64,000 nucleotides of DNA from UTCHB3 sp002050155 (GCA_030584105.1 CP129491.1:434001-498000); one strand, 5' to 3'; counted from the first letter of the stretch, positions 22,846-32,294 are shown. Numbers and translations: made by a program. Notes: generated by a model from the letters alone, not told the origin.

Positions 22846-25800
22846 ATGAAGAAGTTATTTCCAGTTTTAGTTGGTGTCATTTTCATGATATCAAACGCTT
22901 TGGCAACCGTTCCTCAAGAAGTAGCCAACAGACCTTCCGGCTCTTCAGGTTCATCTGCCACACCAGGGGCACCCGCTCCGGAGTCATCCGGCTCTATTGT
23001 AAAGGCAACAGGGACGGCTCAGGGTCAAAATGTAACATTCAAATTTCCGAATGGTGTTACCAAAGAGCAATGGACAGGTATAATAACCGGAACACTTAAC
23101 GGTAACCCTGCAAAATTTTATTGCATCGATATCGAGCATAACCTTGCAATGTCCAGCAATTCAAACCCAAACGAATATACAGATGATGGGCCTACCAATC
23201 AGTATATTTCATACATTTTAAACAATTATGCACCGTTTACAAACGCCAGTCCTACAAATATGGAAGCAGCGTCAATTCAATTGGCTATTTGGCATTTCAG
23301 CGATGGTGTTGATATCAGCACAATTACAGACGCAACAATCAGAACCCGCGTGCAGCAAATTGTGAACGACGCAATGACGAACTCCAACAGTGGTTCTATC
23401 CTTTCAACGCTGCTTTTCAATCCAACTGATGTAACCCTTCCGGTTGGGCAGGATGCAGTATTTAATTTAACAGCATACGATGCTTCGAACCTCACAAAGT
23501 CAGGGGTAAATGTTGATTTTACAACAACTTCAGGCTCCCTAAACTTTGCCTCAGCGGTAACGGATAACACGGGTGTTATATCTGGTATTACACTTTCACA
23601 GGGAAACAGCAATACAGCAACAGTAACTGCTACGGCACACCATATTATCCCTCAGGGAACGCGCTACATTCACAGAGATTCGCCAAATCAATACCAAAAA
23701 ATAGTTTTGGCTTCACCGGTAAACACAGTTGTAAACACACACGCAACTGTTACTTGGGTAAGCTCTGCCGATCTTAGCATTTCAAAAACTTCTTCGGCTA
23801 CAACCGGCAACAATGGTGATGTAATAACTTTCACAATTACCGTTACTAACCACGGACCAAGCACCGCAACCGGTGTTGAGGTAACAGATGTGTTGCCCAC
23901 AGGACTTGATTTCAACTCATATTCCGCAACTCAAGGTTCTTACGATCAAAATACAGGGATATGGGATGTAGGAACGCTGGCAAACGGGGCAACTGCAACA
24001 CTTCAGATGACAACAACCGTGAACATGGCTTCGCTTAATGCAAGTTATTTCGATTTGGGACCTGCAAAAGGTTACAACCTTTTCGTTCTGAAAGATTTGT
24101 TCCAGCCTTCTTCGGACACCGAAGGTAAAATGGCAGTTGGGCGTAACGCTCACTTAGCCGGCTACAGCGTTGGTGACAAATTAAACTTCCCTTACGGCAC
24201 TGAAGATGTGTTAACAGTTGGAAAAGATCTAACATTCCTTTCCGGTGCAGTTTACAACGGAAATGTTGTTTACGGAAAAACGACAAACCTGCCAATTAAC
24301 AGTGTAAGCATTACCGGCGGAACACTTCGTAAAGATAATCCAATAGATTTTGCAGCAGCAAAAACTTATCTGCTCAATCTTTCAAACACTCTTGCCGGTT
24401 ATGCAGTTAACGGAACAACAACTTTCGAATGGGGTGGCTTGGAATTAACCGGTACACATCCACTATTGAATGTTTTCAAAGTTAACGGTGCTGATCTTTC
24501 TCAGGCAAACAATATGGCTATTAATGTGCCAAACGGCTCTGTTGTGCTCATTAACATCAACGGCAAAAATGTAAGCTGGCACGGCGGTTTAACCGTTACG
24601 GGAACGGCAATATCCAATGTTCTTTACAATTTCCATAAAGCAACTAATCTTACCATTCAAGGTATTGATATCCGCGGCAGCGTGCTCGCTCCAAAAGCGG
24701 ATGTTAACTTTATCACCGGCGTAATTAACGGTCAGATGATCTGCAAAAATTTCACAGGTCAGGGTCAGATGAATAACTCGAGCTTCACAGGGAACATCCC
24801 GGAAGGTCAGGACATAGTAAATGTTGCAGAGATAACTCATTCCGACCAGGATGATCCTGATTCAACCCCGGGCAACGGTGATGATTCAGAAGACGATTAT
24901 TCAGCCGTAACCGTTAACCTCAACAACTATGGTGGTGGCAGTGGATCAGGCGGCGGTAGCGGCTCCGGTGGCGGAAGTGGTTCCGGCGGTGGCTCGGGAA
25001 GCGGAAGCTGGTCTGCACAGGGTCAGTTCATGAACAACGAGTTCATCTGGTCTATCACATCAGACAACGACGGAAAGCTTCTGTTGGGTACAATCGGTGG
25101 CAAAATCTGGAGACAGACAGACGATGGCTTCGAAAGAATTAATCCTGATATGACTGCCGGTTACATCTGGTCTCTCGCAGTAAGCTCAAACGGAACAATC
25201 TATGCAGGTTGCGAACAGGGCTTGTTCAAGAGCGAAGATAACGGCGCTACCTGGGTTCTTACAGGTCTTAGCGGAAAAGATGTAAGAGCTGTGAAAATTG
25301 GTGCTTCAGGAGAGCTTTATGCCGGAACATGGGGCTTTGGAGTGCTGAAATCAACAGATAACGGTGCTACATGGGCAACACTTCCTACAGGCATTCTGAA
25401 TACTGCAATTCACGCTTTGGCTATTGACGCTTCCGGAGCAATCTATGCCGGTTCGTTTGGCGGCGGAATTATTAAATCAACAAACGGCGGTGCCGACTGG
25501 ACCGACCTTAATGCAGGCTTCCCGTACATTTGGGCGCTTGCAGTTGCACCGAACGGAAGCATTTATGCCGGTACTTACGGTGGTGGTGTTCTTGCTTCGC
25601 ACAACTCGGGTTCAACTTGGGTCAGCACACCTATCGGTCAGGCATTTATCTACAGCGTTACCACAGACGCAAGCAGCAATGTATATGCGGCTTCATGGGC
25701 AAACGGTGTATTCGGAAGTTCTGACGGTGGCGCTACATGGTCGAACCTTGGTTTAATTTATCAGAGACCGGGCTCGGTTTACTCAACCCCGACTTCAAGC

Positions 25801-26148
25801 GTGGTGTGGGCAGGAACAGAAAGCGGAATGCTTTACTCGCTCGACGCTCCGATGTCAGTACAGGTAAAAGGAAGTGAACTTCCGACAGAATTCAGCCTTT
25901 CACAGAACTATCCGAACCCCTTCAACCCCTCGACGGTTATCAGGTTCACGATACCATCTGAGAACCTTGTTACACTCAGAGTGTTTAACATAACAGGTGA
26001 ATTGGTGGCAACACTTCTTAACGGCCCGATGACCCCCGGTCAGTATGAAGTAAACTTCGACGCTTCAAACCTTGGTACCGGTGTTTATTTCTACAGATTG
26101 GATGCGGGCAGCTTCTCAACTACAAAGAAGATGATGTTGGTTAAGTAA
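22846..26148 (+). CDS. Large T9SS-secreted surface protein with putative thioester adhesin domain
   Basis: The protein is about 1100 residues, counted from the ATG at 22846. Order of parts: signal peptide (1-20); putative thioester domain (about 52-180) with Cys93 in FYCID and Gln145 in IQLAIW; Ig-like domain (about 190-303); DUF11 domain (about 308-393, TNHGPSTATGVEVTDVLPTG); choice-of-anchor-A-like domain (about 400-650, SDTEGKMAVGRNAHLAGYSV); Gly/Ser linker (about 696-722); a propeller of BNR/Asp-box repeats (S.DNGATW, repeated five or more times); and a C-terminal T9SS sorting domain (NYPNPFNPST...FYRLD). Cys/Gln thioester domains are known from Gram-positive adhesins that bond covalently to host or surface nucleophiles. 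Here it would be displayed on a Gram-negative cell by T9SS. An upstream in-frame ATG at 22792 is rejected because it lies in the promoter and adds 18 residues before the signal. Confidence 0.85.
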   Translation: MKKLFPVLVGVIFMISNALATVPQEVANRPSGSSGSSATPGAPAPESSGSIVKATGTAQGQNVTFKFPNGVTKEQWTGIITGTLNGNPAKFYCIDIEHNLAMSSNSNPNEYTDDGPTNQYISYILNNYAPFTNASPTNMEAASIQLAIWHFSDGVDISTITDATIRTRVQQIVNDAMTNSNSGSILSTLLFNPTDVTLPVGQDAVFNLTAYDASNLTKSGVNVDFTTTSGSLNFASAVTDNTGVISGITLSQGNSNTATVTATAHHIIPQGTRYIHRDSPNQYQKIVLASPVNTVVNTHATVTWVSSADLSISKTSSATTGNNGDVITFTITVTNHGPSTATGVEVTDVLPTGLDFNSYSATQGSYDQNTGIWDVGTLANGATATLQMTTTVNMASLNASYFDLGPAKGYNLFVLKDLFQPSSDTEGKMAVGRNAHLAGYSVGDKLNFPYGTEDVLTVGKDLTFLSGAVYNGNVVYGKTTNLPINSVSITGGTLRKDNPIDFAAAKTYLLNLSNTLAGYAVNGTTTFEWGGLELTGTHPLLNVFKVNGADLSQANNMAINVPNGSVVLININGKNVSWHGGLTVTGTAISNVLYNFHKATNLTIQGIDIRGSVLAPKADVNFITGVINGQMICKNFTGQGQMNNSSFTGNIPEGQDIVNVAEITHSDQDDPDSTPGNGDDSEDDYSAVTVNLNNYGGGSGSGGGSGSGGGSGSGGGSGSGSWSAQGQFMNNEFIWSITSDNDGKLLLGTIGGKIWRQTDDGFERINPDMTAGYIWSLAVSSNGTIYAGCEQGLFKSEDNGATWVLTGLSGKDVRAVKIGASGELYAGTWGFGVLKSTDNGATWATLPTGILNTAIHALAIDASGAIYAGSFGGGIIKSTNGGADWTDLNAGFPYIWALAVAPNGSIYAGTYGGGVLASHNSGSTWVSTPIGQAFIYSVTTDASSNVYAASWANGVFGSSDGGATWSNLGLIYQRPGSVYSTPTSSVVWAGTESGMLYSLDAPMSVQVKGSELPTEFSLSQNYPNPFNPSTVIRFTIPSENLVTLRVFNITGELVATLLNGPMTPGQYEVNFDASNLGTGVYFYRLDAGSFSTTKKMMLVK

Positions 26149-26213
26149 AATAATTCGCCGGCAATATCTTCGGAAAACGAAGCGAAAAGCCGGTTAAGAA
26201 ACCTTAAAAATTC

Positions 26214-26248
26214 AAAAGCCGCTCTCGATTTGAGGGCGGCTTTTTTTT
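26214..26248 (+). terminator. Rho-independent terminator of the surface-protein gene
   Basis: AAAAGCCGCTCTC pairs with GAGGGCGGCTTTT (one G-T pair) around a 5-nt loop and is followed by eight Ts. It lies 65 bp after the stop of the T9SS protein gene. Confidence 0.9.
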
Positions 26249-26371
26249 ATTGTTTTTTCTTCTGTTTCATTTCGGTTGGCTACATTTAAAAGTTTACTAC
26301 AAATAATTTCTTTGTAAATGGTTATCTTGCAAAATTATTTTGAAAAATTTTGCAGAATAAAGGATACAACC

Positions 26372-27259
26372 ATGAGCATTCTTGTTGACAAGAAAACTCG
26401 CCTTGTAGTTCAGGGCATTACCGGAAGCGAAGGATCGTTCCACACCAAACAAATGGTGGAATATAAAACCAAAGTTGTTGCAGGGGTAACACCCGGTAAA
26501 GGGGGCACAGATTATGAAGGAATCCCCATTTTCAACACAGTAAAAGACGCCGTTGACGCAACCAAAGCCAACACTTCTGTTATATTTGTTCCCGCTTCAT
26601 TTGCTGCCGATGCAATTCTTGAAGCTGCTGACGCGGGAATAAAAGTTATAATTTGCATAACCGAGGGGATACCCGCCGCAGACATGATTCCCGTTTATCA
26701 CTATTTAAAAACAAAAAATGCGATATTAATCGGGCCTAATTGCCCGGGTGTTATTTCTCCCGGTAAAGCAAAGATTGGAATTATGCCCGGCTTCATACAC
26801 AAAGAGGGCCGTGTTGGTGTTATTTCCCGCTCCGGAACGCTCACTTACGAAGCGGTTAAACAGTTGACAGATTTGGGGATTGGGCAGTCAACCTGTGTAG
26901 GAATTGGCGGTGACCCGGTGATTGGTTCCCGGTTTATTGACATAATCAAATTGTTCAATGAAGACCCGGATACTGACGGAATCGTAATGATTGGTGAAAT
27001 TGGCGGTTCTGCTGAAGAAGAAGCGGCTGAATACATTAAGAAGAATGTGAAAAAACCTGTAGTTGGGTTTATTGCCGGACAGACAGCACCTCCGGGCAGG
27101 AGAATGGGGCACGCCGGTGCGATTATTTCGGGCGGGAAAGGAACTGCCGCTGAAAAAATGGCTGCATTGAAAAAAGCCGGAATTAAAGTGGTTAAATCAC
27201 CTGCTGACCTGGGTATTACAATGAAAAAAGCATTAGATGCCTACTATAAAAAGGTTTAA
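26372..27259 (+). CDS. sucD: Succinate-CoA ligase, alpha subunit
   Basis: This subunit of the TCA-cycle enzyme interconverts succinyl-CoA and succinate with nucleotide phosphorylation. The ATG at 26372, preceded by AAAGGA, gives the expected N-terminus MSILVDKKTRLVVQGITGSEG; the longer frame from 26318 adds 18 unlikely residues. CoA-binding TPGKGG and the phosphohistidine motif GHAGAIISGG with its flank TAAEKMAALKKAGI are present. The sucC subunit is not adjacent. The stop codon lies inside the first unit of a 16-bp tandem repeat. Confidence 0.96.
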   Translation: MSILVDKKTRLVVQGITGSEGSFHTKQMVEYKTKVVAGVTPGKGGTDYEGIPIFNTVKDAVDATKANTSVIFVPASFAADAILEAADAGIKVIICITEGIPAADMIPVYHYLKTKNAILIGPNCPGVISPGKAKIGIMPGFIHKEGRVGVISRSGTLTYEAVKQLTDLGIGQSTCVGIGGDPVIGSRFIDIIKLFNEDPDTDGIVMIGEIGGSAEEEAAEYIKKNVKKPVVGFIAGQTAPPGRRMGHAGAIISGGKGTAAEKMAALKKAGIKVVKSPADLGITMKKALDAYYKKV

Positions 27260-27325
27260 CAGATCAGAAGTTTAACAGATCAGAAGTTTAACAGATCAGA
27301 AGTTTAACAGATCAGAAGTTTAACA
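27255..27325 (+). repeat. 16-bp tandem repeat over the sucD stop codon
   Basis: Four exact copies of TTTAACAGATCAGAAG lie at 27255-27270, 27271-27286, 27287-27302 and 27303-27318, then a partial TTTAACA. The first copy contains the sucD stop. Perfect identity implies a recent slippage event. Confidence 0.97.
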
Positions 27326-27400
27326 TAAATCTAATGATAGAATCAAACTAAATCTGTTATTTACTATTAATTTCAAAAAATAAATTTACAGGAGAATAAA

Positions 27401-27832
27401 TTGGGCAACCTTACATTTGCCATCATTAAACCCGATGCGGTGAAAAACAACAATATCGGGCAGCTTCTTGCGATGATTACAGAAGCAGGCTTTAAGATTA
27501 AAGCGATGAAGATGACGCGTATGAGCCTTGACTCTGCAAAAGGCTTCTACGAAGTGCACAAAGAACGAGGCTTCTTTGGCGAGCTTGTGCAGTTCATGTC
27601 ATCAGGACCATGCGTACCACTTATGCTGGAAAAAGAGAACGCAGTTGCTGATTTCAGAAAACTGATTGGGGCTACTGACCCTGCCGAGGCAGAAGAGGGC
27701 ACAATCAGAAAAAAATATGCCACAAGCAAAGGCGAAAACGCAGTGCATGGATCGGACAGTGACGAGAATGCACTAATTGAGATCGCACACTTTTTCTCCC
27801 GCGACGAACGGCTGAACAACTACCCGCTTTAA
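27401..27832 (+). CDS. ndk: Nucleoside diphosphate kinase
   Basis: This enzyme transfers the gamma-phosphate of ATP to nucleoside diphosphates through a phosphohistidine. The 143-residue length is normal. Catalytic His116 lies in NAVHGSDS, and TFAIIKPDAV and GATDPAEAEEGTIR are diagnostic. The start is a TTG at 27401 with GGAG 9 nt upstream; it gives MGNLTFAIIKPDA, aligned to family starts. The stop overlaps the next start (TAATG), so the NUDIX gene is translationally coupled. Confidence 0.97.
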   Translation: MGNLTFAIIKPDAVKNNNIGQLLAMITEAGFKIKAMKMTRMSLDSAKGFYEVHKERGFFGELVQFMSSGPCVPLMLEKENAVADFRKLIGATDPAEAEEGTIRKKYATSKGENAVHGSDSDENALIEIAHFFSRDERLNNYPL

Positions 27833-28389
27833 TGACTCTGTCCCGCTGGAAAAAAATTAAGAGCCGAGAGGAGCACATAAACCCTTTCTGGACATACAAG
27901 GTTGATGAATTTGAAATTCCCACAACCGGATTCAGAGGCAAATATTATTATGTGCACACTCACGGCTCTTCTATGGTTATTCCGATTACTTCCTCCGGCG
28001 AATTAATTTTGGTGAAACAATACAGATACCTTAATAAACGGTTTTCGCTTGAATTTCCGTGTGGCGGTATGAAAACCGGAGAAAACCCTGAAAAAACGGC
28101 ACAAACTGAATTGCGGGAAGAAACCGGGTTTTCAGCAGAGAAATTTTTGCCGATGGGGAAATTTTGTCCGTTTAATGGTGTAACTGATGAATATTGCCAC
28201 TTATACATAGCTTCAGGGTTGAACCGACAACCCAAAAAACCGGATGAAACCGAAGAGTTTTCGATTGAAACCGTAAGTTATGAGCAAATGGATAAGATGT
28301 GCAGCAGCGGAAAAATATTTGACGGAATGACGCTTGCCGCCTGGGCGATTGCCGGCAGCAAAGTTAAGGAATACTTGTCTGAATTATGA
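27832..28389 (+). CDS. NUDIX hydrolase (ADP-ribose pyrophosphatase-like)
   Basis: This 185-residue enzyme of the NUDIX superfamily hydrolyses nucleoside diphosphates linked to another moiety. The box GGMKTGENPEKTAQTELREE with the following TGF fits G-x5-E-x7-REUxEExGU, except that the first Arg of REU is Thr; the metal-binding EE pair is intact. The LVKQYRY and EFPCGG flanks resemble ADP-ribose pyrophosphatases. It overlaps ndk by one base and its own stop overlaps the next start, so it sits in a tight ndk-nudix-namZ operon. It may hydrolyse ADP-ribose or related sugar nucleotides; the substrate is inferred only. Confidence 0.88.
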   Translation: MTLSRWKKIKSREEHINPFWTYKVDEFEIPTTGFRGKYYYVHTHGSSMVIPITSSGELILVKQYRYLNKRFSLEFPCGGMKTGENPEKTAQTELREETGFSAEKFLPMGKFCPFNGVTDEYCHLYIASGLNRQPKKPDETEEFSIETVSYEQMDKMCSSGKIFDGMTLAAWAIAGSKVKEYLSEL

Positions 28390-29627
28390 TGAAAACAGGA
28401 AAATTAACGGTAGTTGCGTTTTTGCTCGCTTTCATTTCAGTCAAATATGCAGGAGGCACTTTCCAAAACGGTATTGACCGGTTTTTAGAGCATGATTTGC
28501 AACGCTATTCATCCCAAAGAATGGGTATTGTTACAAACCACACCGGTGTTGCCTCCGACGGAAGACATTTAGTGGATATAATTCATTTTGAAAAAAAGGG
28601 AAAGATTACGGCAATTTTTTCGCCCGAGCATGGGTTTAGGGGGGATGTTGCCGCCGGCTCGAAGGTGGGGGATATGGTTGACCCTAAAACGGGTCTGAAA
28701 GTTTATTCGCTTTACGGAAAAACACGCAAACCGACAAAAGAAATGCTAAAAAACATCGATTTGATGATCTTTTCCGTTAGGGATGTGGGGGTTAGGTATT
28801 ATACCTACATTTCAACACTCTACTACATCGTTCAAGCGTGTGGCGAAGCGGGAATCCCGGTGTTGGTGCTTGATCAACCGAATATTCTTGGCGGAAATTA
28901 TGTTGACGGGCCCATTGTTGATGAGTCATTATTTTCGTTTATTGGAATTACGGCTTTGCCGATGGCTCACGGGATGACAATAGGCGAACTTGCGCTGTTT
29001 TTCCGTGACGATATAAAAAACCGGTTTGGAACTGATTGCAAAGTGGATGTGGTGCAAATGGAGGGTTACCATCGTGAAACATCATTCAGTGAAACGGGTT
29101 TGAAATGGATAAATCCTTCACCGAATCTGAGGTCGGAACTTGCCTGTTTAGTTTACCCCGGCACTTGTCTTTTAGAAAACACGAATGTTTCGGAGGGGCG
29201 GGGAAGTGCAGAGCCTTTTCTGATATTTGGTGCGCCATTTATAAAGAACAAAACTTTGAAAGCTGCAATAGAGGGTTTCCCGGGCGTCACTTCAGTTGAA
29301 ACGATTGAATATAACCCGAAGTCATCATCGGCTGTTACAAATCCTAAATATGAGGGTAAAAAGTGCTACGGCGTAAAGATTACGGGGGTTAATTCAACCT
29401 TTGAACCGGTAAAATTCGGTTTTTGGCTGATAGAGTATCTGGCAAAAGAATATCCGGGGAAATTTGAAATTAAAGATAGTGGCTTCAATTTAATGACCGG
29501 TAAAAAAAGCGTTAAACCCAATCTGCTTAAATATGGGTGGAAAAATTTAGTAAGTTCCTACCAAAAAGAGTTGGAAGAATTTAAAATTGTTAGAGAAAAG
29601 TTTTTATTATACACAAATTCAAGGTAA
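28386..29627 (+). CDS. namZ: Exported NamZ-like exo-beta-N-acetylmuramidase (DUF1343)
   Basis: This 413-residue protein has an N-terminal signal segment (about 22 residues) and the DUF1343 pattern: GIDRFLEHDL, MGIVTNHTGV, FSPEHGFRGDVAAGSKVGD, DVGVRYYTYISTLYYIV, LDQPN.LGG and PSPNLRSELACLVYPGTCLLE near residue 245. Members of this family (NamZ of Bacillus) remove N-acetylmuramic acid from the non-reducing end of peptidoglycan fragments. An envelope location is likely. It overlaps the NUDIX stop (ATGATG; 28386 or 28389). With NlpC/P60 and the epimerase at 37297-39608 it suggests extracytoplasmic recycling of peptidoglycan. Confidence 0.88.
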   Translation: MMKTGKLTVVAFLLAFISVKYAGGTFQNGIDRFLEHDLQRYSSQRMGIVTNHTGVASDGRHLVDIIHFEKKGKITAIFSPEHGFRGDVAAGSKVGDMVDPKTGLKVYSLYGKTRKPTKEMLKNIDLMIFSVRDVGVRYYTYISTLYYIVQACGEAGIPVLVLDQPNILGGNYVDGPIVDESLFSFIGITALPMAHGMTIGELALFFRDDIKNRFGTDCKVDVVQMEGYHRETSFSETGLKWINPSPNLRSELACLVYPGTCLLENTNVSEGRGSAEPFLIFGAPFIKNKTLKAAIEGFPGVTSVETIEYNPKSSSAVTNPKYEGKKCYGVKITGVNSTFEPVKFGFWLIEYLAKEYPGKFEIKDSGFNLMTGKKSVKPNLLKYGWKNLVSSYQKELEEFKIVREKFLLYTNSR

Positions 29628-29631
29628 TCGA

Positions 29632-30699
29632 ATGTTTACAAATAAACTGTTTATCGGTGCTTTTTTAGCACTTTCGTTATTGCTGGCTTACGGCTGCTCT
29701 TCGGAGACAACCGATACCGGAAGCAATACCGACAATAAAGTTGATACTACCGACCTGGCGCTGCAGAATGTTACAGCGGCGAAGGGCGAGTCGAAAATTA
29801 ATTATAAATTTGAAAAAGGCGAGACTTTTTCATATAAATTAGCGCTGCTGAATGAGTACAACACTGAAATAAAGGGTGACACAACAATGTCTTCCAAAGT
29901 AAATCAGCGGAATATTATCATTGTTGATTTTAAAGTGCTCGAAACTGAAAATGATTCAATTGCTGAAATTGAAGCAAAAATTCGTAATATCGACTTTTTT
30001 GCCGCCTCAGAGAAAGACACAATGAAATATCACACCGGTGGTAAGATTGACAGCACAATGAAAGACGAGGGCGAGTTCTATGAAGGACTGGCGAGCGGTA
30101 GCTGTGTTGTTAGAGTTGATAAACTTGGGAATATTATTGAAACCTACAAATTCGATAAAATCGTTGAAAAATTATTAACATTTCAGCCTGACTCTCTTAT
30201 GAAAAAGCAGGAAAACAAAGATCTGATGAAAACTCAGATGGAAGGGGCAGTAAAATCAACCTTTGCCAGTATCTTAGGGCAGATTTTCCGTCAATTCTCG
30301 GACGGAACTATTAAATCGGATACTGCTTATGTAATTAACAGACCTACCCAGCCTGACCCGTCAGGGTTATTCAGCCTTGTTACTACTTATTCGTATAAAC
30401 TGAAAAACAAAGGCACCTTCGACGGTAAAAATGTTTTGCAGGTTGATGCGAAAGCTTCGGGTACCTATAACATTAACCCAGAGGCTAAAGCGAACGGGAT
30501 AGATTTTAAGTCAACGAAATTTGAAGGCGGCGGTGATGTTTACTTCAACGAAGACGATGGCAAGATTGTGAAGTCAAAAGCGATTATTCATGAAACAATT
30601 TCAGTTTCACTTCCTTCAAGATCACCACGAGGGGGAACAACTTTGATCACCCAAACACGATCAACAAAAACCACAAATATTGTTGAGAAATTGAAATAA
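29632..30699 (+). CDS. Lipoprotein of unknown function (about 355 residues)
   Basis: The ATG at 29632 gives a lipoprotein signal with lipobox LLLAYGC; a longer in-frame start at 29587 lies inside the previous gene and adds 15 residues, so it is rejected. The mature region is rich in beta strands with the pattern INYKFEKGETFSYKLALLNEY and repeated K/E/D-rich strands, ending in a VSLPSRSPRGG loop. It resembles no named family I know with certainty; a DUF6263-like lipoprotein is possible. It is 5 bp after namZ and ends with a strong terminator at 30733. Confidence 0.7.
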   Translation: MFTNKLFIGAFLALSLLLAYGCSSETTDTGSNTDNKVDTTDLALQNVTAAKGESKINYKFEKGETFSYKLALLNEYNTEIKGDTTMSSKVNQRNIIIVDFKVLETENDSIAEIEAKIRNIDFFAASEKDTMKYHTGGKIDSTMKDEGEFYEGLASGSCVVRVDKLGNIIETYKFDKIVEKLLTFQPDSLMKKQENKDLMKTQMEGAVKSTFASILGQIFRQFSDGTIKSDTAYVINRPTQPDPSGLFSLVTTYSYKLKNKGTFDGKNVLQVDAKASGTYNINPEAKANGIDFKSTKFEGGGDVYFNEDDGKIVKSKAIIHETISVSLPSRSPRGGTTLITQTRSTKTTNIVEKLK

Positions 30700-30732
30700 G
30701 TTCCGGTTTGTTGGGCTAAACGGTTCAAATTG

Positions 30733-30778
30733 AAAAAGAGGCTGTCTGATAGAAATATCGGTTCAGCCTCTTTTTTTT
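30733..30778 (+). terminator. Rho-independent terminator
   Basis: AAAAAGAGGCTG (30733-30744) pairs with CAGCCTCTTTTT (30764-30775) and is followed by more Ts. It ends the sucD-to-lipoprotein group on the plus strand. Confidence 0.88.
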
Positions 30779-30834
30779 CTTTTAAAAAGGATATAAGCCT
30801 GTGGGTTGTATTTACAGTTATAGTTAAGTTTAGC

Positions 30835-30938
30835 CGTTACAATTTTTCAGCAGTTACAACAATTAAGTTTACCGGTTGCAGTTTTAGCGGTTAAAATTGT
30901 TCAACAGTTAAAATTATTTAATAACTAAATTGTTGAAC
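30835..30938 (-). repeat. ~17-bp degenerate repeats and an AT-rich hairpin after nfeD
   Basis: Four to six loose units resembling GTTAAAATTGTTCAACA occur between 30835 and 30938. Within them GTTCAACA (30899-30906) pairs with TGTTGAAC (30931-30938), and on the minus strand this hairpin is followed by AATTTT. It lies 25 bp past the stop of the minus-strand NfeD-like gene and may be its terminator. Confidence 0.5.
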
Positions 30939-30962
30939 GGATAATCCCCACTAAAGTTTTTG

Positions 30963-32294
30963 TTAAGAAGTTTTCTCAACAACAATTCTCATACCTTCAA
31001 CCTTAATTACTTTTACTTTTTGATCCTTTTCAATGAAGTCTCCTTGAGTTACCACATCGTACCGCTGGTTGTTAATCAACACGGTGCCTGCAGGGCGAAG
31101 GATAGTCATTGAGGTACCTTCCGAGCCAACTAAGAAGGAATAATCCGGTGCTGAGGTGAACCCTTCAGTTGCTTTTGATTCACTATCCAATACAAAAGCC
31201 TTAAATGTTCTTGTATTTGGCAGAAACTTATAAGCCAAAAACCCAAGTATGAAGAACCCGGCAAGCGCACTTCCAAGTTGTATTATTGCCATTTCCAAAA
31301 GAGAAGTATCGAAATATCCCTTCGAGCCTTCGGTGTTAAACAGAGAGAAAAAGAGAGAAGCCACCATCAGAATAATGCCGAGCACGCCGGCAATTCCGAA
31401 ACCGGGTATAATAAAAATTTCGGCTAAAATTAAGAGGAGACCGACCAAAAAGAGAATGATTTCGAACCAGGAGGCAAGGTCGAGTATTAAAGATGAGCCA
31501 AAAAACATTGCCAGAAAGAGAATCCCAAGAATACCGGGAAGCCCGAACCCCGGAGTTTTAATTTCGGTATAAATTCCTGCTAACCCGAGCATAATCAACA
31601 GGGTTGATACCAGCGGGTTATTCAGAAATTTAACGAACTCTTCGGCAAAATTGCTTTTAACATCAACAATTTTTGGGTTTTTATAACCGAATGCTTCAAC
31701 TGCCGCTATTGCAGAAACTGCAACAGTGTCAGCAATTTTATATTGAACTGCCTCTGCATCATCCAACGAGACAAGCTGAGTAGAATCTACCAACCCCGGT
31801 ATTGAAACGCGTTCATCCACCATTGCTTCGGCAATCTTTGGGTCTCTTCCGTTTTTTTGTGCGGTCGATCTCATTTCAGCTCTCATGTACGACTGATATT
31901 TCTCCGGTTGTTTTTTCCCTTCCTGGTCAACAACCGTAGCAGCACCGATTGAACTTCCGGGTGCCATAGCAATTTTTTTGCATGAAAGGGTAATCAGTGC
32001 GCCGGCTGAAACAGCGCGTTTGTTAACATAGGCAATAGTTGGGATTTTGGAATCCAACAGTGCGTCTTTCAACTGAGTTGCGGCGTCAACCCTTCCGCCG
32101 AAAGTGTTAATTTCCACTAAAAGAGCGCTTGCCCTCTCTTTTTCAGCGGTTTCGATTGCCCGTTTCAAGTAGGGAACCATAGGCAACGAAATTTCATCAT
32201 CTAAGATAACGCGATATATTACAGTCTGTGCTTGTAAGTTGGAACTAAACAGCAAGAGCAAAGTAAAAAGAAAAAGGAGTATTTTTTGGTTCAT
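30963..32294 (-). CDS. NfeD/STOPP-type membrane serine protease
   Basis: The protein has a cleavable-looking signal (MNQKILLFLFTLLLLFSSN) and a ClpP-class domain with NTFGGRVDAA and the catalytic Ser in RAVSAGALITLSCKKIAM, plus GSSIGAATV; the conserved Lys (AEMRSTAQKN region) completes a Ser-Lys dyad. Five or so membrane segments follow (about 240-370) and the C-terminus is a small NfeD OB-fold with the ending VIKVEGMRIVVEK. Such proteins pair with stomatin-like slipins and act in membrane quality control. A start at 32294 is preferred; an upstream in-frame ATG at 32339 adds 15 residues before the signal. The gene stands alone between convergent and divergent neighbours. Confidence 0.88.
   Translation of the reverse strand: MNQKILLFLFTLLLLFSSNLQAQTVIYRVILDDEISLPMVPYLKRAIETAEKERASALLVEINTFGGRVDAATQLKDALLDSKIPTIAYVNKRAVSAGALITLSCKKIAMAPGSSIGAATVVDQEGKKQPEKYQSYMRAEMRSTAQKNGRDPKIAEAMVDERVSIPGLVDSTQLVSLDDAEAVQYKIADTVAVSAIAAVEAFGYKNPKIVDVKSNFAEEFVKFLNNPLVSTLLIMLGLAGIYTEIKTPGFGLPGILGILFLAMFFGSSLILDLASWFEIILFLVGLLLILAEIFIIPGFGIAGVLGIILMVASLFFSLFNTEGSKGYFDTSLLEMAIIQLGSALAGFFILGFLAYKFLPNTRTFKAFVLDSESKATEGFTSAPDYSFLVGSEGTSMTILRPAGTVLINNQRYDVVTQGDFIEKDQKVKVIKVEGMRIVVEKTS

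Noticed and set aside
25424..25756. 110-codon ORF inside the surface-protein propeller
   Set aside because: It is another frame of repeated Asp-box DNA; the main frame has all the domain motifs.
26318..26371. Longer sucD start
   Set aside because: The 18 extra residues match no family start, and AAAGGA precedes the ATG at 26372.
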